Part shown: positions 9,801 through 23,310 of the stretch, in pieces
How the letters are laid out: each line of letters begins with the position of its first letter
Position numbering within the stretch: position 1 is the first letter of the stretch
From: Atrichornis clamosus
Taxonomy: Eukaryota > Chordata > Aves > Passeriformes > Menuridae
DNA length: 64,000 nucleotides
Assembly: GCA_013400975.1 (NCBI GenBank)
Contig: WBMZ01009485.1
Coordinates: 124,001-188,000, forward strand
Reading direction: 5' to 3'
Position numbers and translations under genes: made by a program
The notes under the pieces: model-generated
Seen by the model: the letters and a program-made list of their open reading frames with translations, nothing else
What the model was told of the DNA's origin: nothing
Databases searched by the model: none

Positions 9801-12800
9801 TTACCTTTGAAGATTTGCGGTTGTTGGGTTTTTGTCTTTGCTTACAGGGCTCAGTCATGAAGATGCTTCAGAGAAACAGCTTTCTAGCTCAGGAGACCTG
9901 ATTCCAGTGCTGATCTAGAACAAGCCCAGGGAGGTTAGTTGGTCTCGTCATGCTCTCTAGTGGCTGCTTCTCTGCTGAGCAGCTGCCATGCTCCAGGGAG
10001 GACCCGCTCTGGAGCAGCAGTGATGCTGCAAGGCTTCGCAGCCTGAGCACAAAAGGAAAAACTGGAGGGTCGCTTTGGCTTGGCTCTAGTCACTCCTAAA
10101 CCATGTCTTAATCTCTCACCTCAAAGAACCAGAGAATAAATGTCTCGATGACAGTCATACAAATTTTTTACAATAATTTCTCTTTTCCTGCCTGTAATCC
10201 CTTCTCTTCCTGCCTATAATCCCTCGATTGAAACCTGGAGACAATAATGATGAAACTGACAAAAATCTGGCTAACAAATCCATTTTTTTTATACCTCAAC
10301 CTTACCTAAAAGCTACAACGAAAGGAGCTATTGAAGTTATGTGGAAAGGCCTGACCGACTTGAGTAGGCTTTGACCCATGGGGCCAAATATACTTCTAGT
10401 TCTCATTAGCACTAGATTTAATGAGTTTGCAAATTTGTGGGGGGCCTTCCCAGGGACAGAGTTTTTCAAACATTTTAGGATTATAGATTTGCTGCTAAGT
10501 GTGTCCTTGAAATACAGAAATAATCCACAGAAGTTTATAAGGAAATTGGATTTGCAACCCTTAAAAATATCAGAGAAAGTTTTTTTTCGAGTTCTGAGTG
10601 ACAATGCAGATCAGAATTATTTTCTAATAAAAAAAATCGCAGTGGAATAAAACTGAGATTCAGAAAAACAAATGAATCACTCTTGATCATACCTCTAGCA
10701 GAGAGAAAGTAAACTATCATCTGAAGTAGCTTTATTTTCAGGGTTACTTCAGTTTAATGCTAAAATACCATGCAAGCAGCCTGGAATGGCATCCTGAGGG
10801 ATCTGGTCACAGCCCTGGACAGTGGCATGAGCCCACGTCTCCTGCCTGCTGTAGCAGCCTGTTCAAACCCTTCTGTTAATGCAAGGACACCAGTGTCCTT
10901 GCACTGCCCATCCTCCACCATTTCCGTGCACAAGGGTGCTGGGAGGGCAGCCCTGCTCTGCAGGCTGTGACCAAATGGGCTTGTTGACTTTCTTCCCACA
11001 CACTGGGGGTGATACTGTGCAGTTTTAAGGGAGAAAAATAAAAGTGATGCTTTCCATTTGCGGGATGTAGGTGGTCAAGAGAAACAAAAGCCTTTGCAGA
11101 AGTTTTACATGAGATACACAGATGGCTTTGGGGGTGTGGCAGACTCTGTTGATACTAAAAAGATGAAGGAAGCCAAAAAAGACTTGTGACAGATGCTTTC
11201 AAGCTATGGAGTATTTAAAGAAGATTGCATTAACTTTGTAAATGTTAGAAATGTTTCCTAACGAAATTCAAGCTCTTGTCAGTAGCTGTATTCCCAGATA
11301 AATAAGACATGAGCTGTTTCTTTCAAGAAGAAAAAGATGTAGGGAGGTAATTAATACTGTTTTCAAATTTGCAACAGCTTCAAGTGGGATATTTGAAGCT
11401 TGTTCTCCAAGGGAGCTACCTTTGCCTAGGCCCAAAGGCAAACCAAAAGAAGCTTCAACAATTTATAAAAATAACAGTCCTGACTGGGGACAGAGATGTC
11501 TTCTAAAAACTCACTGTGACTAACAAGGACAAATGCTTCTGAGCCCTAAAAATGTTGGAAGAGAGAAGACCACCAAGTAGTTGCACTGAGTGGCTGTTAT
11601 TTTGAGGCATTTCATAATACATTATTTTGTTCTGGGAAAATATTTCATAAATTTGGGAGAGCTGAAGAAGTTGAAGGAAAGTGGAAGAGCAGATACTTGG
11701 AGTAAGAATTGCAGAGTTGAAGGGGGGTTTAGCTAAGGACCAATTAAGAGAGGCTGCACTATGGGATCCTGCCTCAAGAGAGCTGACAAGCTGTGATATC
11801 ACAAAGGAACTGGATGTGCAGTTATCTTAGAAACTGGAATAAGAACTTTACTTAATTATGAACATATCTGAAAATTAAGAAAAAACAGTATTTCAGTTAT
11901 TAGAAAACTAGGCTCAAGGTTCTCCTTTCAGAAACAAAGACAATTTTACCAATGAATGAGCTGAAATTTTTTCCTTTTTCTTTGCCACGGAAAGGAAAGG
12001 TCTCCAAGAAAGACCCAAACTGCAATTAAAATATTTTTTTTCTTTAAACTCACACAAAATGAATGTGTCTCCTTCCTGCACATATCTACTCCTTTACTGA
12101 CCTCATGTATTTTGCCTCCCTATCCTTCTTACCTCAGATCAGTTTGTTTGGGATGGCCTCTATATAGTCTTGGCTATAGGGAGACTTTCCAATGTCACCA
12201 AACCTGTGACAAACTGGAGTCCTTTTCAGCCTTTGGCCGGGATGATTCTCCTCCAGCGAGGTGCTTTGGGCAGCAATTCTGCCTTGGAGAATGCTAAATG
12301 CTGTGAAATAAGGAGACCATTAAAACCTTTGAAGTTGTAAAAGAATTTTGTTAAATTTGTTCATAAGGTGGAGTTAATTTTAAAAGGGAAGAAATGTTAC
12401 ATCAGACCTTCAGGTATCTCCCCAAACAGGAGGGTATTCCTTTTGGAGGCAGTTTGGTACTGGAAAAGTAGATTTCTCATTGCTCACTGGGTCTAAAATA
12501 ATTCTAGAAGACTTTGCATTGTGGAAATGAGTTTCTGAGCTCATAAATGAGGAAGTACCTGCAGTTTTAACTCTCAAGACCAAATAGTCAAAAACTTGGC
12601 CAAGAGAATTTTCCCTGTCTGAAGCCCCAGTTTGGTGACCAACTACATCACTGGCAAAGCGAAAACTGAGAGAATTGATATAGAAGTACTTTTGGGCTAG
12701 ATGTGCAGGACTGAAATTCCCAGGGGAAAAAATGGACAGAGGAAGCATGTTTTTGCCTGAGAAACATTGGGCTGATCATCAACCAAGAAATCCAAATATT

Positions 12801-12820
12801 TACTTGGAAATATTTTCACG
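9801..12820. other. unique sequence, no gene recognised
   Basis: Frames at 10302-10604 (-) and 10378-10650 (+) are open on opposite strands over the same DNA, which argues for chance. A GC-richer patch at 10760-10990 holds a palindrome, listed separately. No repeat family recognised. Confidence 0.5.
10880..10903. repeat. short perfect palindrome
   Basis: Arms tgcaaggacac (10880-10890) and gtgtccttgca (10893-10903) are exact reverse complements around a 2-base centre. Confidence 0.85.
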
Positions 12821-15800
12821 GCTTGATAATGTCATGCTGGAAAGTTCACTCTCTGAGTCTCTCTACCCAAAAGCAGACTTGGTGCTTGACTGTGCAGTCT
12901 GCAGCCAGTGAGTCACCTGGAGGATTTGTCATTCAGTTACAGTATTGGGGAAAGGGGCAAATGCAGTTTATACTGTGCAGGATTATTGTAATGCCATCAT
13001 TCGGGCAAATTCTTCCAAATGTTTTGCGTGAAGCAGTGGATTGCTACGTTGTTTCCTGGTTATTTCTCTTGCTTCCTTGCCTGCTGGATGCAGGTTTACA
13101 AAAGCTAATTAGAGTGGACTGTGCTATTTACAGTGTTAGACTTTAGAAGGAAAAAGCTTACTGTATAATCTCTGCCTCAAGTGCGTTTGAGCAGAGATTA
13201 CTTTAGGGAAACTGAAAGGAGCCAGCAGGAACAGACTCAGCAATTATTTTAACGCAGTCAAGAATTTCTATCCCCTAAGTGCAGTATGAAATATTCCCAT
13301 ACTGGTTATCCCATACTGGACTATACAGAGTGCAGATTTCGTTCTGTATGCATTGTATCACTTTGGGCTACAGTTTGTTTCAGACCCCTGGGTTTCACAT
13401 TAAGTTTTCACTATATGTACCATATATAACAGAAACCAGAACTAGGAAAGGTTATAATTTTTCTTTCTTGTCCTTTCTATCCCCTTCTATTTAAAGTTTA
13501 GGAACCAATTCCTCTTCCACAGCAACTTTTTAAATTCTTTGGGATATTTTTGCAGTTCCATGTTATTTCTACCAAGGTTAGTAGGGGATGGATGAAACCT
13601 GGGAAAGCAAAAACCTTTACATTTTTAAGCTATGAAGGCAAAAACCTGAAATTCAAATATTTTCTTTGATGGAAAAGAATCTCTGGAGAACATAAAGCTT
13701 TCTATCATCTTCACCAGGAGAAAGTTATGTTTAGCAACCCTAAGGTTTCACTCAAGGAACACTTAGCAGTGAAGAGGGTCAAGAAACATTCGGTCCATCT
13801 TTGCAGGCACATCAATTAGTGCTTCATGTCATCAAGTTTCATAGACTTCAGCCGAGTCTCTTCCATTTATGCCAGCTACGGTCAACCCACTCATACCCAA
13901 ACCCTAGTGAAGATGCTGGAGAGCTTTATGTCTTCCAGAAAGTTGCTTTATCAAATGATAGCACACATGTTTCACCTGGGCCTTCACAGGGAGGCACAGA
14001 AACAAAAAAAGGAGGTTGGAAGTATTTGACAACTCTGCTGGCACTACTGCTACAGCTACAGTGGAAATCCAGTTGGATCCAAGCAATACTAAAGAACTGG
14101 AAGCATAAAGCAATTCAGGATATTCCCATTCCCAGCCCACGTGTTCAGTCCCAGTTTCAAATTCCACATATTGTACTCAGCACGGGGAGGAGAGTGAGCA
14201 GGGAGGCAAGGATGAAAAACTTCCCTTCCTCATGCCTTCATTTTGACAATCCAGATTTGTGTTCCAAATGTACTTTTTGCTGTGGAGGTTGTAGCACAGA
14301 ATGACATGTCTAAGAGAGGGAAAAATTAATCTTCCACCAAGACCATGCTAGAGAGGAGATTTAGACTGTGATAAATAGGAATATTCTCATGTCTGTGCTT
14401 TCAGCACTTTACCACAGTGAGTTCAGCATAACGGGAGCCTGTTTCAGCAAGTTCTCACATTCTGCTTGGTGATATTAGGTGTATGTCAGAAAATTTTGGA
14501 AGTTTTTCATTTTGAGTTGTTGTGTAAGCCAGTTAAGCCACTTCTGTTGATTAAGATTCAGATTCTTTTTTTTAGTAAGGTTTTGCTTTGTTTTACTTGG
14601 ACTGTTTACATATTAACAAATTTGTTAGACCATGCACCAGGTTCTGCAGCAGCTTTCAACGTTTGTGCACTGATTTGACCCAGCAAGGTTAATAATTTAT
14701 TTAGTTGTCCCAGAACATTCAGTAAGCTTGATTAAGGTAATATTCTGGAGACATCTTGCTTGCATTCCTGAGTCCTGGAGGCCTTCTTTTAAAACATGAA
14801 ATGTGGTAGCTGGCTGTGCAGAAAAACATAAGATAAAGCAAGAATCACACACCAGGCTGTGGAAACACTCTCATTAACAAGTTTATTATATAAATATATA
14901 ATATAAATAATATATATTTTTTTGAAACAATCTTTCAGATGATACTTTATACAACACTCTACCCAGCAGCTGTGAATAAGAGAGGGGGTATCAGAGCCCC
15001 TTGCCTGATGTGTTATAAACAGGCTGGAGAACCACCCATTTTCTTCTTTCACTGGTGAGCTACAGACATTGCAGTAATGATTTCCTTCAAGTGCCTGTGT
15101 GGAATCTTCTGGGCGTGGATCCAATTTAGTAAAGAAATAACAAAAAGAACTGTTCCTTTGAGGACTGTTGCTTTAATTAATGCACCCTAAAGACAGTGAG
15201 AAAGCAAAAAGCCTGAACCAGGATTTGTTAGATTTGGCCACACCTGGAGGCCCAATGAGACTTTCACATCTACTTGAACCATGCAGGAGCTTACAGATCT
15301 GACGTCCAGGCTCTCCCAGCTGTTTCTCTGTGGACACTGTTCCTTGCATGTTCCTCGGTCTTGCTTGAGTATTGAAGCAACTGTAACTTCCTACAGCCTC
15401 CCAAGCTTCTTTATCAGGACATTTCTGTAGGTTTTTTCCCAGTGGTTGTCCAACTCTGACACAGCCACCGAGCATGACACACACTGGTGTTGGCAGCAGT
15501 GTGAATTAGAGCTCCAGTGACAGCCACCCTGTGACTGAAACGCCTTTGCAAGTTAGGATGCTCAGGGAGTCATAAGCCTCGAGAAAGCACAGCCTGGAGA
15601 GAGGAAGCTGTGGTGAGGCAAAAGAGGCAAGAACAACTGGAAAGCCTGACAAGAAACATCAAAGGAAAAATACGAAGCTGAGATTTGAAAAGGTAAACTT
15701 CAAAACCATTTCCATCTGGCTGCACTGATTGCACTGAAGAAAAGCAAACTGAGAGCAACCTGGTTCCAAATGGTAATGAGACTTGCAAAGGCACAAGGCA

Positions 15801-18200
15801 GGCCAGGAACATGCTACCAATTTGCTGGGAATGCAGAAACCTTCCGGAAGTCCCTGTCTGAGAGGAAGAGAGATAAGGGTAATAAGAGGGTTAAACACAT
15901 AGATGCATAATTCCACTGCCAATTGTCATACTCCTACCAGAATCTCATTGCCAGAGGTTCATAGATGTAGACTCCCCTGCCCAACAGGAGCGAAGGTAAA
16001 TGTGCATCTCTGGAGTGTGGGCTGTACCTTGGTGTAAGGGATTAGATCCTCTGCTTCTCTGTATGTCAGCTCTAAACCTAATTTTTCTTAAGATGTGAAC
16101 TTAAACTTTACTGTCCTGGCTCAAAGCCACCTTAGGAACTGCAGTCTGTATCTCCAAGCCCTTACTGAGCTTGGCATTTCAACACGTTTTCCTTCATAGC
16201 TGCAATACGTGGCTGCTGACGTCAGAGGTGACAACCCTGCCACACTGGCAAAATACTGCTTTTGGTGTTTTGGGATTTAGGGGTCCTTCAGGAAAGAAAC
16301 CCCCATACAGATGATGTTTCCATACAAAATAATTTGTTTGTCAGGCTATTCATCTCTGCCCACTGCTGCAGTGCTCTGTATCAATCCTCTTAAGTGTGGG
16401 AGGCAGCAACTATAACATGGGTGAAAAAACTACTTATTCTCCAAATCTGACTGTATTACTGTTTGGCATTTTGCTTGATGAAGCTCTAAACGACAAAATC
16501 GAGGTATTCATACATGTTTGGACAATGTCTATCATATTAAGAATATTGTGAAGAGAGGGGAGGTAGGTAACAGATGGGGACAAGTGATGCTTGCACAAAA
16601 AAAAATTGAACAAAATTGAAAGCCAAGAGCTAACAAAGGAAATGACATGTTCAGGAGCTGCAGTGAAAGCTGAGCTGTCAGTGATTTAGTACCTGAGTGG
16701 CTGTGCTTGGATAGCAAGGGCACGTGTCCAGTGGAACTAAACTGTGGAAGATCCGTTGGGAAAGCTGCTATTTAAATTTAGTTTATAGTCTCAGGACTAC
16801 ATCTTACAAATTTTCTATTGAGCATACAGAGAAAACCAGGAGTGATGCAAAGGCACTATAACCTTTTCATCCTTTTTTTACAGAGGACAATTTTAACTGC
16901 ATATCAGGAACTCTATGGCAGCTGCCCATGGTAATCAGCAGACCAAGACCAGCCCAATTCACCACAATCCCTTTTTGAGCTGCACACTCATATCAACCTG
17001 GTACTTTTCCCCAGTAGATTTGGAGTCTTCTAGTTTTTCTCCTGGGGTGAAAATACTGCTCCATCTCCTTCTCAGGCTTGCACCATAACAATTCCATATA
17101 CTATGCTGGCCCTATACTATGAGCTCCTTAGTGAAGGGATTTGGCTTCTGTATGTCAAACTCATTCCAAATTCCAAAATTAGCTTTTTAATTGTCAAATC
17201 CCAAACTCATGGCAAAGTCTAGCTTTCACCCCTTTCTGCATAGATCACATGAAAGTCTTGTACGAAATGGCATAGGGGCACCTTTAAGTACCTCTAGAAG
17301 CACAGATGGTCACAGAAACCTGAAGTATTAGAAACTGAAGAAGCAGAGACCAGTGACTGCCTTTACAGAGGCTGCTGTTCATTTAGTCCTGTATATCAAA
17401 ATCATCTCTAAATGTAACACAATTTTTGTGATGCTTGTCAAATTTTGCTGAACACCAGGAGCAATGACCACTCCGTGTTCAGCTATTTTCCCGTGTAGTG
17501 CTCTCCATGCAATTTGGATTCCCTCCATTTAGCCCTCATCTGTACTGAAGTGAAAGCAGTGATTCAGTCACAACTTCCAAAAAAAACATCTGTTCACTGA
17601 ACCTCAAAAGGAGCTGCAAGCCCATTGACCTTTAGAAGTGTGACTGCACCTCCTCTCCCCTGTAATATGAGCCGGGGACAGTTCTGATGGAAAAGGGATT
17701 TTCTATGTAGAAAGACTCTAAATATGAAGATTCACATTTTCTAAGTGGTGACAATGCAGAGTGCTAATGCAGCAGACAACTGAATTGCCAAGGAGAAAAC
17801 ATCTATTTTTAAAATCGCTCTTCCCACTGAGGTTTGATGGTCTTTTTTTCCAAATTGTCTCTGCACAAGTGGTCAGCCCATTCTGTTGAATCACTGTATT
17901 AGCAGAGGCAAGATCACCATCCCCCTCAAGGAATTCCACTGACTCATTGAGGCAGGGAAGAAGGATGGTGCAAGTCCAGGAGAAAGCCACAGAGACAGCC
18001 AAATTTAGGGCAGAGACTAAATGTCTGGTTTTGTTTTGCTGTAATTTTTTTGCCCAGTATACACAATGTTGTCATGGGAAAGGGGTGTTTTGAAGCCAAG
18101 ATGATTTGGTTGCAATATATATTTAGCGTGTTTGCAAAGCTGACTTTGATAAGACCTGTGATACATTGTTAAGTGAGTTTCTGCCTCGATTTTTAGGTCC
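12821..18200. other. unique sequence, no gene recognised
   Basis: The longest open frame is 167 codons at 13801-14304 (+). It has no signal peptide, membrane segment or known motif, its composition is unbiased, and other frames are open beneath it. I do not call it a gene. An AT microsatellite-like patch lies at 14881-14925. Confidence 0.5.
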
Positions 18201-20096
18201 TAGGCTAAAATGAAATCCTCTGGTTTTGGCATTTTGGATCCTGAGACTGGGCCAGGCTACCCAGGAAGAGGCACAGCGTTTAGGTAGGCACTGGAGCTCT
18301 ATAATTTACTGCCTTTTGTTCTCTTCAGGCTCCTTAGTTGGCATTTTCACTTTCGAATACAATTTCCTCAGTAGAAATGGCCTTCTCAGAAATAATAGTG
18401 CATTGTTCAATGACTTTCTTGACCTCATACAAAAATGCTCTTGATTTATTGTTTTGGCTGTTCTGCCTGTCAGAGGGAGAAGTTCTGCTTTTGTGAATCT
18501 AGCACTGTTATAACCAAAGGAAAACCCACTCAGACCATGAGAAGCAAATGCTCTAGATACAACTGTACAGTTAGTTTTGTGTGTAAATGTACAAATATAC
18601 TCACATATACATTCGCATAAAATTTATATATAATTTTTATTCATGTTTTATGTATTAATATTTACTTATATTTTAAATAAATAAGGCTAAGATTACATAT
18701 AAATTATTATGACTAGATCTGCCAGGTGTAAAAGTACCTTCTATACCTAGAACATAGCAAAAATAAGTTTTAATATGGAAGATATATGTTTGCCTGATCA
18801 CTTTACCAGCACAGCTTGAAATTAACACAACAAGCAGCAAACTTTAAAAATGTACAAATGCAACATTGCCAGCAACAAGACAGGTTGGGCCGCTGTGTCA
18901 GCAATGTGTACAAGGGAGCAAACTAGCAGCAAGAGGGTGGATATTTTGTGGATGACTGAGAGGTTTAGATCTTGCAGAGTTGGACAGAGGGAAAAAAAAA
19001 TCCAACAACTAGAAAAAATACATATTCATTCATGCAATTTTTCTGGTTGCATCTTTCAGAAACAAAAGCATTCAGCCGTGGTTGCTCTCATAAGCATTTC
19101 ACCATCAATCACAGGAATGGGAGTAGAACAGTTACAAATGAATCCAGGAGAACACAGGTGACTGGTGGACAAGCCAAGTAGAAAGTAACAGATTGTGACA
19201 GGGATGCTCCAAGCTGCCTCCACAGTTACCAGAAAGTAATGTGACTTCCCTGCAACTTGCACCATGCTTTTGGTCCTGGTAATAGCTTTGTTTCAATGTC
19301 AGACAGCAGGGAATGGCCTCTGGACCACTCTTCTTATAATGATTATAATGTATAATAATAATGTGTTTACAATGATGGAGTAGATGTGGAAAGTTGGTTA
19401 CTTCCAGGCTGGAGGTGAGGGAAGAAGCAGAACTTTCCCTGCTTTTCTATAGCTTAGCAACAAGGTGCAGTATACATTCCTGTGCTTGCAAACAGGCACT
19501 GATTCTTCTGCCTCTGAGGCATGGACTGAGCTGAGAGGAGCTGGGTGCTCTGTAGCTTTTTGGTTTTGTGTAGCTTTTTCTTAGTGGAGAAAAGGGATTC
19601 TGAATAACAACCTTTCACAACACAGGCTGATCCCCTAACCTTGCTGTACTTCTTTCTATCCCTCCCGTTCATGGCACTGAGGTTCACAAATATTAAGGGC
19701 TTTATGTAATTAGCAGCTCATGAAAGTCTTCCTCAAGTGCTTCTTTCATCAAAGTACACATTTTGCTTAGACATCAGTCTTTGGTCTCTTGATTCATTTT
19801 GTGTTATGCAAAATATCTTTTGAAGGAAGGGAGTTCATGTAGTGCTAATGTCTGGAGCCTGACTGACTGCAGTGATTTCAAAGGGCTCCCGGAGTATCCA
19901 TCTGAGGGCAGGAATGAACTACTTCCACTTCTAAAACTTATTTCCACTAAGTCAACCAGAGTTCAGAGCTCTCAACTTCCTTCAGGCTGTGCTTAGCAGG
20001 TTGCAGGATTGGCCCCCAGTTCTACAATTTATCTGGGAACAGGAGGAGGGTTAAACAAGAGGTTCTCAAAAATACATTTATGAATAAAACATTAGA

Positions 20097-20170
20097 ATTT
20101 TAGAGTAAAAGAGCATATTTTTAGAGTAAAAGAGCATATTAAAATTTCAGAGTAAAAGAGCAAATTTTTC
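20097..20170. repeat. three-copy tandem repeat, unit about 21-26 bases
   Basis: The core 'agagtaaaagagca' occurs three times in succession, each followed by an A/T-rich spacer (tatttt, tattaaaattt, aattttt). The copies are near-identical, so the amplification is recent relative to its surroundings. Confidence 0.85.
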
Positions 20171-21097
20171 TGTCATCTATGTATTAACGTCTGGCTTTTT
20201 ATTTTCTGGAGACAATTTCAGTGCACCTATTATAAATATTTATATGATAAGAAAAAATGCTGGAACTTCAAGAAAATTAGATGAGAATGGGTCCACATAT
20301 TTGAAAAATAAATGCAGAAAGTAAGTGTTCAAACTATGCTCCTATTAAATCACTGTATCCAGTGTGCTTAGTGGGACATTGTTGCAGTGAGAATGGATTA
20401 GTATGTGTTACCTGGATGTGAGTCCAAAATTAGATTACAACAACAAAACCGGAGTTTTAAGTGAAAAAAACAACACAAAGAGTAGCCTCTCAGGTGCACT
20501 TATGAATCTATCAATAAGGCGTAAAATAATCTGGTTCATTTAAAAGACTAGTTTTGCTCTTGATAAAATATAATCTCTATAAAACCCATGACAACCTCTC
20601 AATTTAAAGTAATACCTTTAAAGAAATTTAGCATAACCCACTGAATACAAAAGTTAATGAAACTCTTAACTGTTAAAAAGAACAAAATTGGTTCCAAAAA
20701 AATGGTTGCAAAAAAATAAAAAACAGGTCTATGTGAATTATTTTATGTAAGTAAATTTTAGTTTATGTAAGTTTTACCTATGCCAAACAAAACTTTCCTA
20801 GTTTTGTTTGCAGAAAATAGACTAGTAGTCCATAAACCATTTCTTTGAATTATTTCATCTTCCCTGCTCTCTGTTCTCTGTAAATAAAACAAAGACAAAT
20901 CTGGATTCAAAGATGCAAAGCCTGCCTTCAGATGTAGGCGTGCATCTCACTTAAATGTCAGGTAGAGTCAGGTGCTGAGATCAGAGGAAAGAATTTAGCA
21001 CCGTGATGAAAGAAACACTGGGGAGAGGAGGCTTGCGGGGGAAAAGGTCTGTGGGTATTCTTAAGGGAATATTTTTTAAATCAAATTTGAAACTGGA

Positions 21098-21142
21098 AAA
21101 CACTGGAAAAATGCATTCATTTCAAACAATTTTCCAGTGTTT
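21098..21142. repeat. inverted repeat, 13-base arms
   Basis: Arms aaacactggaaaa (21098-21110) and ttttccagtgttt (21130-21142) are exact reverse complements with a 19-base loop. No target duplication or known transposon end is evident. Confidence 0.85.
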
Positions 21143-22899
21143 AATATTTTTTCTTTTTTTTTTTTAATGATTTGCTGATCAAGACCAAGCAAACTCTCCC
21201 AGAAAGAGTTCAAGAAATCAAAATCAACATGAATGAGATTAATGTCGGTTCTGCTTCAGAAAGTGAAGGTTCCCTTCTCAATTGCTTAATCTCCTACTTT
21301 CCTTTATGATTGTTTTCCCTGCTTCAAACCCCATGGACATGTCAGTGCAAAATTTGCATTTCAGTCAGCCTGGTCTGTGATACAATGATATCCACCCAGT
21401 TCAGTTTGACCTTCAGTATTCAAATCAATAAAGGCTTAACAGTTTAATATGGGGTGATGATAATTGTCAGAGTCACCTAAATAAAAATGAGTGTCAGAAC
21501 AAGGAGAACCTTGAAATTAAATAGTCTTGAATCTTCATTTTGTCTCCGGAAGCAATTTCTTGGGACTGGTGCAGCCTGTTTCCCTGGGTAACTTTGGCTA
21601 ACACTAGTCCAGCTGGATGGAACCCAGCTGAGCTACCAAAAAAACCTTCTTCAGTGCTTCATATACTTTGCATATTACTGTGATCTTGGTCTTGACACTC
21701 ACAAAGCAGAGGTTACTGTGGTGGCATCACAGCAGTGAGCAAGAGGATAAACTTTTTGTTTTAAAGAATTTAAAGAGCTCACTCAGAGCCGTTGCTTTAA
21801 GAGTTTCTTCAAAATGCCTAGTCCACATATATTGATACACATGTAGACCAAACACCTCAATTAATTTGATTTCATAATGCCTCTCTTAGGGAGGAAACAT
21901 TCTCCCCACTAACAGACAGGGAGACCTGGATAATGAGTTGTTTCAATGGCTCCAAAAGATCATGGCAAAACCAGGAATTGCAAAGTGGGTCCAGAGTGCT
22001 CCAGTGCTGCACCACAGCTCTGCTCAAGGACTCTGTGGTCAGATCCCACATGAAAAAACAGATTAAGCTTGAACACTCTTCAAAGTCTGGCCATTTTACC
22101 TGCAAAAAGTATAAAACTCAACAAGGATTTTTTGGAGGTTTCTTGCCTTTTGACAAGTTTATTTTATAGCCATGGGCATCTGTTACTTTGATGAGCCCAG
22201 GTGCATACTTTCTAAAGAGCAAAAACTGTAGGAAACATCCTTTACCCTGCTGTTAGAGGGTGACCACATGCAATATGATAGTTCTGGAGGTGACTACCTT
22301 GCACCTGTTCCTATGTACCACTTCCTTTCAAGTTATCTGTGGGAGAATCACTGGGGAAGTGGATTAATGAGAGTCATTCACAGGGCAGCATAACCCTTCA
22401 TCAAAATCATAGGTGATGTAAAGTCCTCTAGCAGCATAAAACACTTGAGCAAGCCTGATAAGGGTTTGGGTTTCCCAGCTTCAGAAGAGAAGAGTGAGAG
22501 TAAAACAATTTTTTTTTTTAATTTAACTGGACCTTGGGAAACAGGATAGGATCAAGCATAAGGATGGATGGAAAATACCATTTGCTTTTCAACAACAGCT
22601 TAACTTGTTCATGGATGTTTGCCATCAACAGTCTTTGAATGATCCAAGCGAAAACAGTATTTCCAGTTTAATGGATATTTAGTTCTGAAACCTGATGAGA
22701 TGATATAGTTGTAGGAACACCTTACTGGAAATAACCTCATCAAACCCTGGCATGTGCCCCTTCCAGACCGATCCAGAGTAGCGTCCAATGCTGCAGCTAA
22801 TTGAGTTCTATAATCTCATTCACAAGCAGGTTAAAAACTGTCAGGGTTTTTTTTGGTGTGTGTTTGTGTGTTGCAGGGCTTTTTTTGAACCCATTCTAA

Positions 22900-23310
22900 C
22901 CACTATATTTCAGTCTCATTTTCTGTACAATATAGACACAAGAACTTCTTTAAATAGCATGTCTGTCAAGTTGTCTTACAATTTGGTCTTTCTTGTAGGC
23001 AGATTTCCAATCTTGATTTAAAGAAAGGCAGAATGATAAAGAGCTCACCCTTTTCCTAAATAAACATTTCCAAAGGTTAATTACAAAACCCAATCAACTA
23101 AACATACACAAAGAAAAACCCTGCATGCCTGATTTCTTGCCTCATTCCATCCTACTTTGGCTTCCAGCCTTGAGATTTCCTCTTTCCAATTTTGAATGCC
23201 AGAGTTGTGTAGCACCAGAAATCTCTTCACTCTAAGGTACTTATGCACAGTGATCAGGTCACCTCTTAATCATCTCTTTGAGTACATTATGGATTGAATT
23301 GCTTGAATTA
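22900..23310 (-). mobile_element. ancient CR1-L-like fragment, - strand
   Basis: The + strand carries, in order, 'ccaatcttgatttaaag', 'catttccaaaggttaattac', 'cttccagccttgag' and 'gatcaggtcacctcttaatc'. This is the inverse order of the 3' half of the old CR1-L type shared by birds, turtles and crocodilians. Divergence is high, with indels throughout, as expected of a very old insertion. It is far more decayed than the other CR1 copies in the window. Start and end are approximate. Confidence 0.6.

Larger units (their letters stand above)
18201..22899. other. unique AT-rich sequence with small repeats
   Basis: No exon recognised. It contains an A/T-rich tract around 18615-18690, a three-copy tandem repeat at 20097-20170 and a hairpin at 21098-21142. 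T-rich runs occur near 21150 and 22510. Confidence 0.5.

Noticed and set aside
13801..14304. 167-codon open frame on +
   Set aside because: It has no recognisable domain, signal peptide or membrane segment. Other frames are open beneath it on both strands, and there is no codon or composition contrast with its surroundings.
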